Shown: positions 43,275 through 55,156 of the stretch, in pieces | Position numbering within the stretch: the stretch's first letter is position 1 | How the letters are laid out: each line of letters opens with the position of its first letter | Assembly: GCF_002127325.2 (NCBI RefSeq) | Contig: NC_035434.2 | Location: 150,409,692-150,473,691 of the forward strand | Direction: 5' to 3' | DNA: 64,000 nt | Source: Helianthus annuus | Taxonomy: Eukaryota > Streptophyta > Magnoliopsida > Asterales > Asteraceae | Translations under genes and position numbers: made by a program | Notes under the pieces: generated by a model | What the model was told of the DNA's origin: nothing | The model's input: only the letters and a program-made list of their open reading frames with translations | Databases searched by the model: none

Positions 43275-46060
43275 TGTCACACCCCAACCGATGGCGGAAT
43301 CATCGGGGCATGGCACTGAGCGAAACAGATTGTCCAGAAGTTTCCATAACAATTATCATTACTATTCAATTTAAATAATACGTCCCATACCGTATCTCAA
43401 ACAGTAAATAAATTATTACAGACAAAATCCAGGCAAATATTCTATTCCGACAACTCAGATTTAAATAAACAGCAATTGTTTATCTGCTTCTAGAGACCCT
43501 TAATTTGACTACTACAGACATCTATTTGTTGGGCTCTAGAGCTTTATTCTAGCCTTGCTTTCCTAGCAGATAAGCATCTTAAACACCTGTCACATACGTT
43601 AAAATAAAGTCAATACATAAAATGTAAAGGTGAGCATACAAGTTTGATAATAGCATAATAGAGTTCGAAATAGTTTACGCATAACCAGCACGCACACAAA
43701 GGAAAATGATGCATGTTAATTATCGACATGGATCTATCGATACCAATGACTGCGGGTTGACTGCCCGAGGCAGTTCGTAATACATGATTACCACCGTAAT
43801 CCATGCAAGTAATTGTCCTTAACAACCCCCGTGTGAATGGGTGCTGAGTCCAAACTATAGTACTATCGTCGTTAAGGCATGTAGACAACATTCCACGTGT
43901 GAACATAACAACAACCATTCATTTAGTCACGTAATACATGCGATAACGGTTAGCGTTTAAAGTATTGCGTAGTGTGTTCGATTGTGATTTAGCTTAAGTA
44001 ACGTATGTAACACCCAAAAGTGCAAAAGCAAAAAGGGTTCGAGTATACTCACAACGGTTGATGGATTGAAGGGAGCGCTTCAGAGTAAGGTTAGCCTGAA
44101 TAGTTTGATAGCATAACGATAAGTAACGCGTAAAACGGAAAACAAGTGTTGGAGGGTCGGACAGCTGGTCGATCGGACGGTAGTCCGATCGGACGGCTGA
44201 CCGTTCGGTTGACAGTCCGCTCGGACAGTTGTCCGGTCGGACGGAAGTCCGATCGGATGGCTGTTCGAGTGGATTGTTTCTTCCTTTGAGTAGGATGTGT
44301 TTGTGTATGATGGTTTGACTTTTGAAGTTTTCGTTGTAGCATATGAAAACCTTGAAGTATCTTTACCTTTCAGGTCGGTCGATCGGACGGTCGTTCGATC
44401 GGCCGGCAACCCGATCGGTCAGGTACTTCAGCAGACAAGTTCTCAGCAGGGTGTCACCTGATCGGACGGCTGTTCGATCGGGTGGCACTCCTAGTGCGTC
44501 GAACATTTTGAAAAATCAATTAAGTATTGAAGTCAAGTATCTCATGATCCGAAGAGTAATCCAATCGGACGGCAGTCCGATCGAATAACAGTTCGTCAAT
44601 ACCTAATCTTCAATTAAATTGATTAAGTGTGGGACCATGTGCTAGTCGATCGGCTGGCTGTCCGTTCGGACAGCAGTCCGATCGGTCAGCACCCTGACCT
44701 GGTCAGCCTGTTCGTCTAACACTTGGTTGTTTTGATTGTTTGTCGTTTTATCGAGGTATTTTGGCAACGAGTCAAACCACAGAACCTCGTCTTTACTTGG
44801 TTCTCCTGATCGGACAGGAATCACCCAAATCCGGTTGATGAACGGCTCGAGACGGTGTTTAACGTTTAACCCGAAATCGGTGAACCTCGTGGATAGATTC
44901 CGGATCTTGAGTCACGCAACCACCGAAATGGTTAGTAAGTCGCCACAAGCTCCGTTTCTATCGGTTTTGGAGGTATTGAGTGTAAAAGAGTTGAAAGAAA
45001 GTTGGAAAAGCATCTTTCAATCCCTTTTTACCGTGAATATGTTTAGATCCATGAAGGATCTTTGTCTGTTTATGTGGAAATTGGTTAGATCCAAGTTATT
45101 CTTGGTGGATTGAGGCCAAAACATGAAGTTCTTCAAGAGCCCATAATGACATCATCCTAGAACACTTGAATCTTGGTGATTTCACGGTTAAAAGTTAAGA
45201 TTTGAAAGATAGAAAGGTGTAGGAGTGCGTGTAGATTAAGAAAGTACAAGATTTAGGACGAAATCATACCGGAATCGAGAGAAATCTGAGAAAAAGTGAG
45301 CTGAGCGTGCTGGTCGGACAGAGGTTTCCAAAAGTAGAAAGTTTAACAATGACAGGGGTATTTATAGGATGCCAAAAGAGGTAAAGGCTGGCCGATCGGC
45401 CAGGCAGCTCGATCGGACAGCCTGTCCGATCGGCTGGTAGCCTGATCGTTCAGCTGCCTGATTCGAGTGTTCGACGCGATGATTTCTGATATTTCGATTT
45501 CGATTGCGACCGATGAGGATACGATGGAGTTTTCTATTCAAATTACTTTTAATCCCAACTACTATATCAACATACAAGTATCCTTATTTCGTGCTGTCTT
45601 TTCGCCACCAATTATCATAATTCGATTTCGATTGAGTTCGATTGGGTTTCGATTGCGATTCGATTGATTACCACACATAACATAAAGTAAACAGGCACAA
45701 GTAACACATAAGGCACACACACACATATAACAATAACCAATCCTTGCGATATTCGAGTTTCGAGTTCGATGTTGATTAGATTAGTTCGATTATTGATCAA
45801 TTGACTTTATCGCATTGATACTTCCTATTATTCACAGTCGTAAAGCGGTTCGCATCGAGAAATATACTTCGACTACTTCGATTGTAATTAATTACTCCAC
45901 ATAATACAACTAACGTAAAAACATAAAATAGACTAATTACAGTCAAAGAAGTCAAAATAGTAATTGAGCAAGGAGTGACAGATCGCAATTAGCGATCTTT
46001 TCTTCCTTTGACTTCAATCTTGACTTTGACTTTGACTTTCGAAAACACTGGGGTGTTACA
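43275..46060 (-). repeat. Solo LTR (C) in RRP45 duplicate
   Basis: 2786 bp; minus-strand start TGTAACACCCCAGTG at 46060, end GGTTGGGGTGTGACA at 43275, perfect 5-bp duplication GTATC (43270-43274, 46061-46065). TATA box TATAAATA at 45366-45359. Dense array of CCGATCGGACGG-like palindromic words at 44155-44700 and 45390-45450. Predicted leader intron 44052-43587 with stem-loop. No coding content. Confidence 0.92.
43817..43877 (-). promoter_or_regulatory. Conserved LTR stem-loop, copy C
   Basis: On the sense (minus) strand, arms CCTTAACGAC and GTTGTTAAGG pair over 10 positions with one G-U wobble. GATAGTACTATAG follows the first arm. It lies 175 nt after the predicted intron start. Confidence 0.68.
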
Positions 46061-46189
46061 GTATCTGCTTCAACACATGAGGTGACAGACATTGGATCAC
46101 CCGAAAAACAATCAAAAACACTAAAAGATGCAGTGAAGCCGAAGCACAAGAGGAGAAAGAAGCCGACCTCCAATGCGAATGCAAGTTAG
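46061..46189 (+). pseudogene. RRP45 duplicate, end of last exon
   Basis: After the GTATC duplication the last exon resumes with ACACATGAGGTGACAGAC and the codons SPEKQSKTLKDAVKPKHKRRKK, ending at the TAG at 46187. It is about 95% like 13745-13866 by eye. The 3' flank to about 46245 is also shared with the intact gene. Confidence 0.92.
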
Positions 46190-46568
46190 ATCAACAATTA
46201 CCCTCCTTATATCACTATACATTAGATTCGATTATTTGTGTCAGTATTTCTTAATCATACTAATGACATGAATCGGGTACAAGAAATACATAATATCCTT
46301 TGGTAAATAGCCGACCATAAGAAAAACCAACCCGATCAACATTCAAATAAATAACTTTAGAAGATTTGCGGATCGTAATCCATATGAATAAGTACCATAA
46401 GGTACCTAAGAATACACACGCTTGACAACACTCTAGTGACGATCAATAGGTTTTAGAACGAACCGAGAAACCTTAATAACCACGTATGCTATCTCTAAAC
46501 AAGTCAAGACTATATATTGCAAGACGCCAACGATACTTTATCCAACAACACTTCTATTATATTATTAA
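46190..46568. other. 3' flank of RRP45 duplicate
   Basis: Shared 3' UTR-like sequence to about 46245, then AT-rich DNA with no gene recognised. Confidence 0.5.
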
Positions 46569-49067
46569 CTAGGTTAAAACCCGTGTGGTACACGGGGTTG
46601 GATAACATAAAAAACTGAAATAAAAAGTTATAACAAATAAATACATAATGTAATTGCAAATTCTTTATTTATAATTACATATCATATTTATGTACACGGT
46701 TCGGCAAATTCTGTACCGATATCTAGTACCATTTGCTCATCCTTATAACAGTCCCTTTTCCTGCATTCGAATAATACACGTTACAAAGTATATAGAATCA
46801 TACAAACTGGTCAAACCCCAGGGACGAAATTGACATTTTACTCCATAAATAAATAAATAAACAACTTACTTGATAAGCCTTTAGTGACAGATCAGCTACT
46901 TTTTTGTCATCACCAAACTTAAACTCCGTAAGATACCTATAATAGTCTAAGGGTGAGCTCGGTACCAATCGTACCGGTACCAAAAATCTCCAAAAGAGGG
47001 TACCGGTACCATATAAATACCGTATGGTACAGTTCGGTACCGAAAATGTCAAAATTAGTCTGAAAAGTGGCACAAAATAGTGTATGTGGCTAAAAATTTG
47101 CATTTAAAAAACCATCTTATTTAAAAAACTTAAACATGAATAATATAAAATGAAAAATAAACAAAAAAATTTAATAAAAAGAAATATAGATTCAAGAAAA
47201 CTTACATAACATAACTCAGCATGATCATGCTCATCAGTCGTTACTATGCGCCAGCAATTCCATTTTCATATTTATCAAGACAAAGAAAAAAAGACATTAG
47301 AAAGAAATTCAAGTTATGGTTTCCAAACAATTTACAAAGGTAAACATGTCGAATAAAACATTCAATAAAATTAACCTCTTATCTTTCTTCTATAGTTGAA
47401 AATAAACAGTACTTGAATTTACATATGTTTTATTTTCTAAAGAAACTTTGTAGTAGGTTCAACATATATAAATGCCCTTACACATGTTGAATTTCTGATA
47501 AAGTTTGTTTTGAAAATGAAAGAAGTTGAAATCATCCAAACCAAACAGATCGAAGAAATCCAGTCTTGTAACCAATTGGACAGAAGACATCTTCACACAT
47601 GTCTGCATTTTCTGAAAGAACAAATAAGATTTCAATCAACAAGTTTGGAGGGATACCAAATCTCAAAATCAATAACTCTCATAGCATGTTGCTTAGAATA
47701 ATAACTTAATTGTTTATCTAGAAAACCTCCTTCCACCACATGAGGGTAATCTTTAATCTTTATCCACAAGAACATCTTTTACTTCCCTAAACTTCTCAAC
47801 TTCCATTTCTACTTTAATAGCTCGATCAAAAAAAATTTGCCTTCCTTTTCAGTTGCCACAATCTTCTTTTCGAAAACAGATAATGTACCTCTATGTACAG
47901 AATGATAAGAGTATTTATATCAAGGGCACCCATCTGTGGTGTGTGAGAAATTGGGGAGTAAATCAACTTAGGGTTCAAAACAAAATCAAAATAAAACAAC
48001 CATTGACTTTAATAAGGACGATTACTAATCTAAATCAAAACCCTTGTAGTGATCAGTTATACAAACATAAAAAACCCTACTTCTAAACTGATCTATAAAG
48101 ATTCATAGTCTAATAAAAAACATAACAATCACATGATCCGTACCATCCTGAATATAGAAACACGTAGTTCTTCACAACCAATTTTCTCAATGCTCATTTG
48201 TATATTGAAAGTTGAAACACACATTTTTCATCCAAAAGTTGGTAAATTGTATGATATTAATCACACTTAAAAACGGAAACTTCAAAGGGTTCCATACAAA
48301 TCACAAATAAGCCCCAAAAAACCCAATTCATCATATCCCCCAATAAACATGCATGTTCAAAAATAAAAATCGAAGTCAAAATCAAACGTTTTGATAATCT
48401 TTTAGAATTCTATACGCATTAAAGGGTAAATCTAAGCATCTAGATCCTGCATATATAAAATCACAAAACCACAACAAAAAATAGGGATCAATGGTACAAT
48501 CCAACTAAGCATCACTTTTTATCGAAGACTTTAAGCAACTATATAATTAATCGAAAAAAAAATGTAGTAAGATGGAATTAGAAATAAGGATAAAATTACC
48601 ACATGGAAAGAAAAAGTAGGGAATCAAAATGGCTACCCAAATCTTTAACACATACGTATATTCGCAATAACATGACATTTTTTTTCGTTGAATATGGGTT
48701 TTTGTAAAAACCCTAATCGGTGAAGAAAGTAATGGGAAAACAAATTTATACTGATAAGAAACCCGAATCATTGAAGAAAGCATACATAGATGAGATTAGA
48801 GATAGGGAAAAACTTAACTTGTTGACTGAGGGCAGTAGAAGAGATCTAGGGTTTCATATGGGTAGGATCTGAACGAATGATACTGGTCTCTGTTTAAACA
48901 TTCATGGTTTTTTTGTAAAACAAATACAGGATTAAAGAATGGAGTGCCACGTGTAAATTTTATTTAAATAAAGAAAGGAGAATAATCCACTTGTTAATAT
49001 AATAAAGTAGGCTTATGTATAAATGACACATAAGCAAAAATAGCTTTATTATATTAGAATAGATAGA
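46569..49067 (-). mobile_element. Non-autonomous Helitron, about 2.5 kb
   Basis: The minus-strand 3' end has the classical hairpin CCCGTGT-ACC-ACACGGG (46596-46580), about 8 nt, then CTAG (46572-46569) followed by host T. The 5' end near 49063-49067 reads A|TCTATTCTAATATAATAAAG. No Rep/helicase reading frame. Interior AT-rich, with a GGTACC-rich patch (46955-47045) and a piece of the Mutator-MITE end (46810-46845). Confidence 0.75.
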
Positions 49068-49541
49068 TTATATTGTCCAGGTCATTTACTTTAAGTACTA
49101 TAAATTATATATAAAAATTACAAAGGTCACTTGACACTGGTGCCCATGCACTTTCAGGGCTCGACACGTTATAATATAGAAGGCTATTTTAAGTTACGGT
49201 ATTAACAATTTTGACCAATTGGATTGTGGGAATTATAATTATCATTATATTATATTATATAATTTATGAAACTTGAACATGATTTATCAAACGTAAGATG
49301 TTGGCGCTTTTTAAAAGGATACAAGATAGAAAGTAATGATTAATGTTTTCGAAACCTCTTAAATATTTTTCATACACATTTAAACTTTGATGATAGAAGC
49401 TGAAAAGTAGTCTCCTGCCGCCCACGTGATAAATGATACACATTGATCCGATTGAATAAACGGTGTTCACCTTGTAGTTAATGGTGTGCTCTACAACTAA
49501 AACGTTGGGTCGTTGGGAGTTTAAATCCAGCAGGATGCGGT
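49068..49541. other. Dispersed repeat next to hAT MITE
   Basis: 49083-49220 matches 18590-18900 minus the 141-bp insert. The remainder is unassigned. GATGCGGT at 49534-49541 is a target duplication. Confidence 0.5.
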
Positions 49542-49832
49542 CAGGGCCGGCCCTGAGAATTCATATACCATGTTCGACTTTGAAAAAACATGGCCTTAGG
49601 CCTTAATAAAATTGAGTATTGGGAGGTCTAAACCTAATGACAATGGGCTAATAACTAATCTAAACCTTAAAAATAGTTTTGTAAGTGGGCCTATCTTGAT
49701 GTTTGTATGGGTATACCCTATTAATTTATTTATTTTACATATACATATCACTTTTTTTTAAAAATAACATGCCCTTCAAAATATCGGGCCCTGACCGGTG
49801 GTCCTCCCCGCCCACCCTCAGGGCTGGCCATG
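49542..49832. mobile_element. hAT MITE (CAGGGCCGGCC family), copy 2
   Basis: 291 bp, ends CAGGGCCGGCCCTGAG and the complement CATGGCCAGCCCTGAG, perfect 8-bp duplication GATGCGGT (49534-49541, 49833-49840). Same family as 17859-18161. Confidence 0.9.
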
Positions 49833-49938
49833 GATGCGGTTATTGGTATATTTATTCTTATAAATTTAGAAATTGTTGTTAAAAAAACCCGGTTACCCTG
49901 TTTCTTAAATTCTGTCCACAAAAATTAAACTTGGTCTG

Positions 49939-50110
49939 CACTACAAGAATTACCTACTTTTAGACAACCAATTTGTCGCCGCTATTGGTTCAATTCGGAA
50001 AGTGGTGTCCTACATTAACCCAACCACTCATTTCTTATCTATTTCTTATCTTGATCGAGCAGTTAGGGTTTATTCGAAGCAATAGCGGCGACAAAAGTGG
50101 CCCCCAAAAC
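49939..50110 (+). mobile_element. CACTA terminus with subterminal inverted words
   Basis: Begins CACTACAAGAA, the canonical plant CACTA end. Within 170 bp the word TGTCGCCGCTATTG occurs once direct (49975) and once inverted (50080). The opposite terminus was not found in the next 1.5 kb. Confidence 0.6.
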
Positions 50111-50472
50111 CCTAATGCAGAATAAATGCTATATCGCGGGCTTCTTTCCCTCCTTTCCCACCCCCCAAATCTCTTTTCCTCTATGACGTGAACACCCCCA
50201 AATCGGCCAAATCATTTAGTTGTGTTGAATTTCTTTTTTAATTTGTTTTATATATGTTATTCTCTTTAATTTTTGTGTATGTATGCTAGAGAAATCGGAC
50301 CACCACCATCACTTCTCCGGCCAGCACCACGTCTCTGCTGCCACCACCTACTAAGAACGTCAATTTAGGGTTAGTTTTCTTTTTAGTTTGGTTTAAGAAG
50401 AGGATTTATGTAATTTTGGGTAACTAGTTTAGGGTTTGTGTAAGTATGTATGTGTCTATGTAAGGATGTATC
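50111..50472. other. Unassigned DNA after CACTA end
   Basis: A CT-rich then CCACCACC-rich stretch (50300-50350) like plant 5' UTR or coding margins, but with no open frame that could be assigned. Possibly interior of the CACTA element. Confidence 0.35.
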
Positions 50473-50645
50473 CAGTGGCGGATCTAGAAAATCCGTCAAG
50501 CCGTAACGTTTTATAAATAAGCGGTAACGAAATCGAGAAAACGTCAATTTTTTCCAAAATTTACACTAATTTTACACTACCGTCACCGTCGGAGCGCCAA
50601 GCCGTAGCGGAGATTGCCCCTACTTACACTGTATGTCCGCCACTG
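50473..50645. mobile_element. 173-bp hAT MITE (CAGTGGCGGA)
   Basis: 10-bp inverted ends CAGTGGCGGA ... TCCGCCACTG (one end TGTCCGCCACTG) with a perfect 8-bp duplication GATGTATC (50465-50472, 50646-50653). Confidence 0.9.
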
Positions 50646-50878
50646 GATGTATCTTTGTATGTAAATGTGTGTAAGTAAATGTATGTGTGTGTATGTGGAT
50701 GTGTATATATGTAAATGTGTGTATGTAATCATGTAAATGTGTGGTTAGTATGTAAGTATGTAAATGTGTGTATGTTAGTATGTAAGTATGTATGTGTGTA
50801 CGTAAGTATGTATATGTGTATATAAGTATATATGTGTATTTGGTGAAAATAGTATGTATGTGTGTATAAAGTATGTAA

Positions 50879-50933
<55 letters not shown>

Positions 50934-50940
50934 ATGTATA
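50646..50940. repeat. (TGTATG/TAAG)n and (AT)n microsatellite
   Basis: Compound low-complexity tract of TGTATGTAAG-type tetranucleotides, ending in a pure (AT)n run at about 50888-50930. Confidence 0.9.
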
Positions 50941-51815
50941 TGTATAGTTTCGAAAATATATATGTTGTTATATTAAAAAAATTGGTATGACATCATTTGA
51001 AAGTTATCATCACTTAAAACATAACGAGCTTAAAAAATACCCGTCTAAAATTGAAATCATCATTTAAATCATAACAAGCTTAGAGAGCTTAGGGTTTATT
51101 ATTGTTTTTGTTTTTCAGTCTAAGCTTTTGGTTTCCTTTTGATCCGACTGTGAGGGAGAATAAGATTATATTATTCTGGGCCTACGGGCTCAATTAGATT
51201 TCCAGGGTTGCTCGTAATATCTACATATTGTAACATAAAAATTCAATAACAATTATTATGTATTTTTACCATCTTACAGTAGTATCCATCATATGTTGTA
51301 ATACATAAAATGTTGAAATTGAACACAATAACTAAATTTTAGGTGAGATACAATACTTATAAAGACAGATACTTAAATTAAATGTCTCTAACTCTATACT
51401 TTTATAAGAGAACTAATTTCATGAAAATGTTTGTTTTAGATCTTATAAAGACAAATACTTAAAATGAAAATGTTTGTTTTAGATCTTATAAAGACAAATA
51501 CTTAAAATAAATGTCTCTAACTCTATACTTTTATAAGAGAACTAATTTCATGAAAATGTCTCTTTTAGATAACGTATAAAAACGAAAACGAAATATTGGT
51601 TGTGAAAGATAGTTTAAGAAATCAGATAAACTTGTTGAATCTAGTTAGACATAGCAATAATAACTAGTAACAAGAATATATAAATGCATATTTTCTTTAT
51701 TATCATTTGTTTTATAAAGAAACTGAATATTTATTTTGAGGCTTAGTGATAAAGTATTTCATATATGTTGTCATAAAAATAAATAACATCTAGGAACGAA
51801 AAGTTAAATCTATTA
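50941..51815. repeat. AT-rich DNA with short tandem duplications
   Basis: The block containing GACAAATACTTAAAAT and ATGAAAATGTTTGTTTTAGA is repeated in tandem (51428-51508), and ATGTCTCTAACTCTATACTT occurs at about 51381 and 51511. No gene seen. Confidence 0.65.
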
Positions 51816-52121
51816 GGCTGGAGGGTGTGGTTGGAGCCCTCTAAGTGCTTTATCATGCCAGTAAGCGACACGTAGGATCCACGTCCCTTCTTTAATTTGC
51901 ATGTTGTGGATGGAGCCCCCTATTAAACAAAATTACAAAAAAAAAAAGATTTAATTGGATTAAAACTAGTGGGCCCCACCTGAACCTTTCAACTTTGGCG
52001 TTACCATGGTGGCGAAGTAAGGATGGCGCCCCCCTCTTAAAATGGAGGGTGTGGTGATGAAGCCCTGTGGGCGCTATACATGGATGAGGTGGAGGGATGA
52101 CGCCCTCCACACCCTCCAACC
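51816..52121. mobile_element. Tourist-like (PIF/Harbinger) MITE
   Basis: 306 bp with inverted ends GGCTGGAGGGTGTGG and complement GGTTGGAGGGTGTGG, flanked by the 3-bp duplication TTA (51813-51815, 52122-52124). GC-richer than its surroundings. Confidence 0.82.
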
Positions 52122-52597
52122 TTACAAATATTTATCAGGAACAAAAGTACACACAATATTTTTAGTAAATTACACGGTTGATCTGTGGTTTGGGTCAAAT
52201 TATGATTTTAGTTCTCGTGTTTTTTTTTTCCTATATTATCAGTCCACAAGGTCTACCTTTCTTGCATTCCTAATCCATGAAGGATTTTGTATATGTATCT
52301 TTTATTTTGTAAATTTATACAAGGATATACATTGTAAATATATCTTTTATATTCTTACAATATTGTAAATTTGTACATATTTCTGTTTTTTAACTTGTTT
52401 TAATTACGTGCTGATTTAACAAAAAAGAATTGAAAGAAAAACAAAACTTTTTTTATAAAAAGTTTGCAAGATTTTGAGCAGGCGTAATTCAATGGGCCAG
52501 GTCCATTTCATGGGCCTAACTGGAAAATAAGAATACTTGGTGATTCATCCATAATTTGACTAATATACTATAACTCATTAGTTGATAATATTCAATA
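52122..52597. other. AT-rich spacer
   Basis: Nothing recognised. An open frame at 52042-52368 runs out of the MITE and is taken as chance. Confidence 0.4.
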
Positions 52598-52975
52598 GAG
52601 TTAAATGCCATTTTAGTCTCTGTGGTTTGGCCCATTTTACCAGTTTAGTCCAAAGGTTTCATTTTTAACCTGTGGGTCCAAAAAGGTTTCACAGTTGCCA
52701 TTTTAGTTCACTTGGTTAACTTCATCCATTTTTTTTCTGCTAATGAGAAGGCCAATTCGGTCATTTTGTATGTAATTCTGTTAACTAAAAGGGCAATTCA
52801 GCCATATAAAATGAACGAATTGGCCTTCTCGTTAACAGCAAAAATGGATGAAGTTAACCCAGTGGACTAAAATGGCAACTGTGAAACCTTTTTGGACCCA
52901 CAGGTTAAAAATGAAACCTTTGGACTAAACTGGCAAAATGGCCCAAACTACAGGGACTAAAATGACATTTAACTC
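52598..52975. mobile_element. Mutator-type MITE, second member
   Basis: 378 bp palindromic element; ends GAGTTAAATGCCATTTTAGT and its inverted partner; perfect 9-bp duplication TATTCAATA (52589-52597, 52976-52984). Same family as 13104-13501. Confidence 0.9.
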
Positions 52976-53049
52976 TATTCAATACTTACATAACACATGA
53001 GGGGCAATAGTGCCTCCACCCTATTGGTTTAAATGGGTGGTAGACTGAA

Positions 53050-53790
53050 TAGTGCCAGGCAGACACTCCCTTGGTATAACAAATTTACGATTTTTTCCCG
53101 CCTTAAAATTACAATTTTGCCATCAGTATAAAATTATTTTTTTGCCCCCATCTAAAAATAAATTCGCGCTTTTACTCCCAGCTAAAAATTCCGATTTTAC
53201 CCCATTTAAATTTACACTTTTACCATTAGTTTTTCCTTAAAATTACGATTTTCCCATCAGTTCAAAATTATGTTTTTACCCCGCACTTAAAAATAAATTT
53301 ACGCTTTTGCTCCCAGCTAAAAATTTCAATTTTGCCCTCGGTTAAAAATTACGATTTTATCCCGTTTAAATTTAGAGTTTTGCCATTAGTTTTTTTTTCT
53401 CACAGCCAAGTTACGATTTTCCCCCAACTTAAATTTACATTTTCTCCATCAATTTTGTTTGTTTTCCTGGTTAAATTACAATTTTGCCCCCAGTATAAAT
53501 TTGCAGTCATGCCGGCAGGTGTCTGGCACTCCCCCATTGGTCCTTTTAATTTACGATTTCATCCCTGAATTAAAATATCATCTCGCCATCGGTTCAAAAT
53601 TACGCGTTTCCCATCGTTTTATTTTTTTTATCAAAACTATAAAAGTTTTTTGTTTTAATTGGTTTACTCCATTTAATTTTTTTTCGTGTCAAAGAGCTGC
53701 CTAACACTCGCTCATTAGTCATGAAAAATTTACAGTTTTGCCCTGAGCCAAAAATTACGGTCTTATCATCGTTTTAGTTTTTTTCCTAGC
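53050..53790. repeat. Degenerate array of AAATTACGATTTTGCC units
   Basis: Over about 740 bp the sequence repeats diverged units of roughly 25-30 nt built on (T)AAAATTACGATTTTGCC(C/A), often followed by CCAG or ATCAGT. More than 20 units can be picked out by eye. The phrase GGCAG(A/G)...CACTCCC occurs near 53058 and, as GGCAGGTGTCTGGCACTCCC, near 53514. Open frames here are low-complexity by-products. Confidence 0.75.
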
Positions 53791-53895
53791 AAAATTATAG
53801 TTGTGTTTTTTAAATTTATTGAGAATTATTAACTAGTTATATATAAAGTTGGTGTTAGTTTTTTCGTTGTTGGTGTTTCCTCGTGTCTTCAGAGC

Positions 53896-54765
53896 ATAGT
53901 TGTAAAAGTCTCACCCATAGTCACATGGTTCGCGGTACGCTCCGGTACGGGAACGTAAAACGGGATCGCAATTCGTTAGGTCCCTAAAATTCGGTACGAG
54001 GAGAGGTAGGCTCATTTCGGATCGCTTCGGTATGATGTTCCATATAATGTGGTACGATTACAACATAAAGAAGCACAAAAACTCTTTAATACATCAATGT
54101 ACAACTAACCAAGCTATATGTATAATAAATAAACTCAAAAAAAAAAAAAAAAGAAAATAAACAAATTAGAAAATATTAGGGTCAAATTTGACCAAAATTG
54201 TAACATTAAGGATTAAACTGTAACATAAAGGAAATAATAGGATGTATTGTAAACCCAAAAAAAAAAACTACCGTCACTTTCATCGTCTTCCTCATTCCAC
54301 CTTTTGGTTTTCTCTCTAAATACAATGTTTCAACATTTCAATAAAAAATCAGAATTGCGAATTGAGAATGGAAATGAGGGAAGTCGGAAGTCAGAATACT
54401 CAAGAAACGTGTTTTGCAAATTAGAAAATCGTGATTCCTATATCAACAGGTATGACTCAATTAACTGTTCGGAATGCTAATTTCACTGTCGAATTCGCGA
54501 TTTGGAGCGTTCCCGGAACGCGTTCGTACCACGAATAGGTACGCTCGATCCGGATCGTAGATCGTGGCTTATTGAGCGATTTATGTGACTATGGTCCCAC
54601 CTAGCCTCCGATTACTGCTCGAGTACTCGCTACAAGGTCGGTTGCCGAGGCTCGAGTATTGTTCGCCTAGGCCAATTACTCCCCGAGTAATCTTCGCTTA
54701 GGCCGAGTGCTTCCCGAGTACTCTCAAATCCGACTAGGGAGAGTTTAGCGACTTTTGCAACCATG
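53896..54765. mobile_element. 870-bp Mutator-type element, non-coding
   Basis: Inverted ends ATAGTTGTAAAAGTC and complement CATGGTTGCAAAAGTC; 9-bp duplication CTTCAGAGC (53887-53895, 54766-54774). The flanking parts are GC-richer with GGTACG words at left and GAGTACTCG/GCCGAG words at right; the middle is AT-rich. No transposase. Confidence 0.8.
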
Positions 54766-55156
54766 CTTCAGAGCATTTGTAATTCTTTCAAATAAAAATT
54801 TGATTTTGTCTAAATAAACTATAAAAAATCTTATTCTTTCATTTTCTAAATCATTTTTCAAATCTATTATAAGTAAGATGAAAGTGTAGAAAACAAAAAG
54901 GGTATAAGAGTATTTTTCAAATCTATAAATCATTCTTCAGACATCAGTCATCTTTTCTCTATTCCTAAGAGTGTCTCACTGTGACATGTATACTCAAACG
55001 ACGTCAGCTATATACTGATGAGCTCATCTTATACAATTTATAAAAACAACACAATTGACATGTATGCAACATGGGTTGTGATATTTAGGGCCAATGACAA
55101 CCTGTGCCATTCATGACTTTTTCACAACCACTAGCCATCGCATAGGTATGGCAGGG
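54766..55156. other. Unassigned AT-rich DNA
   Basis: No gene or clear repeat recognised. Confidence 0.4.
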
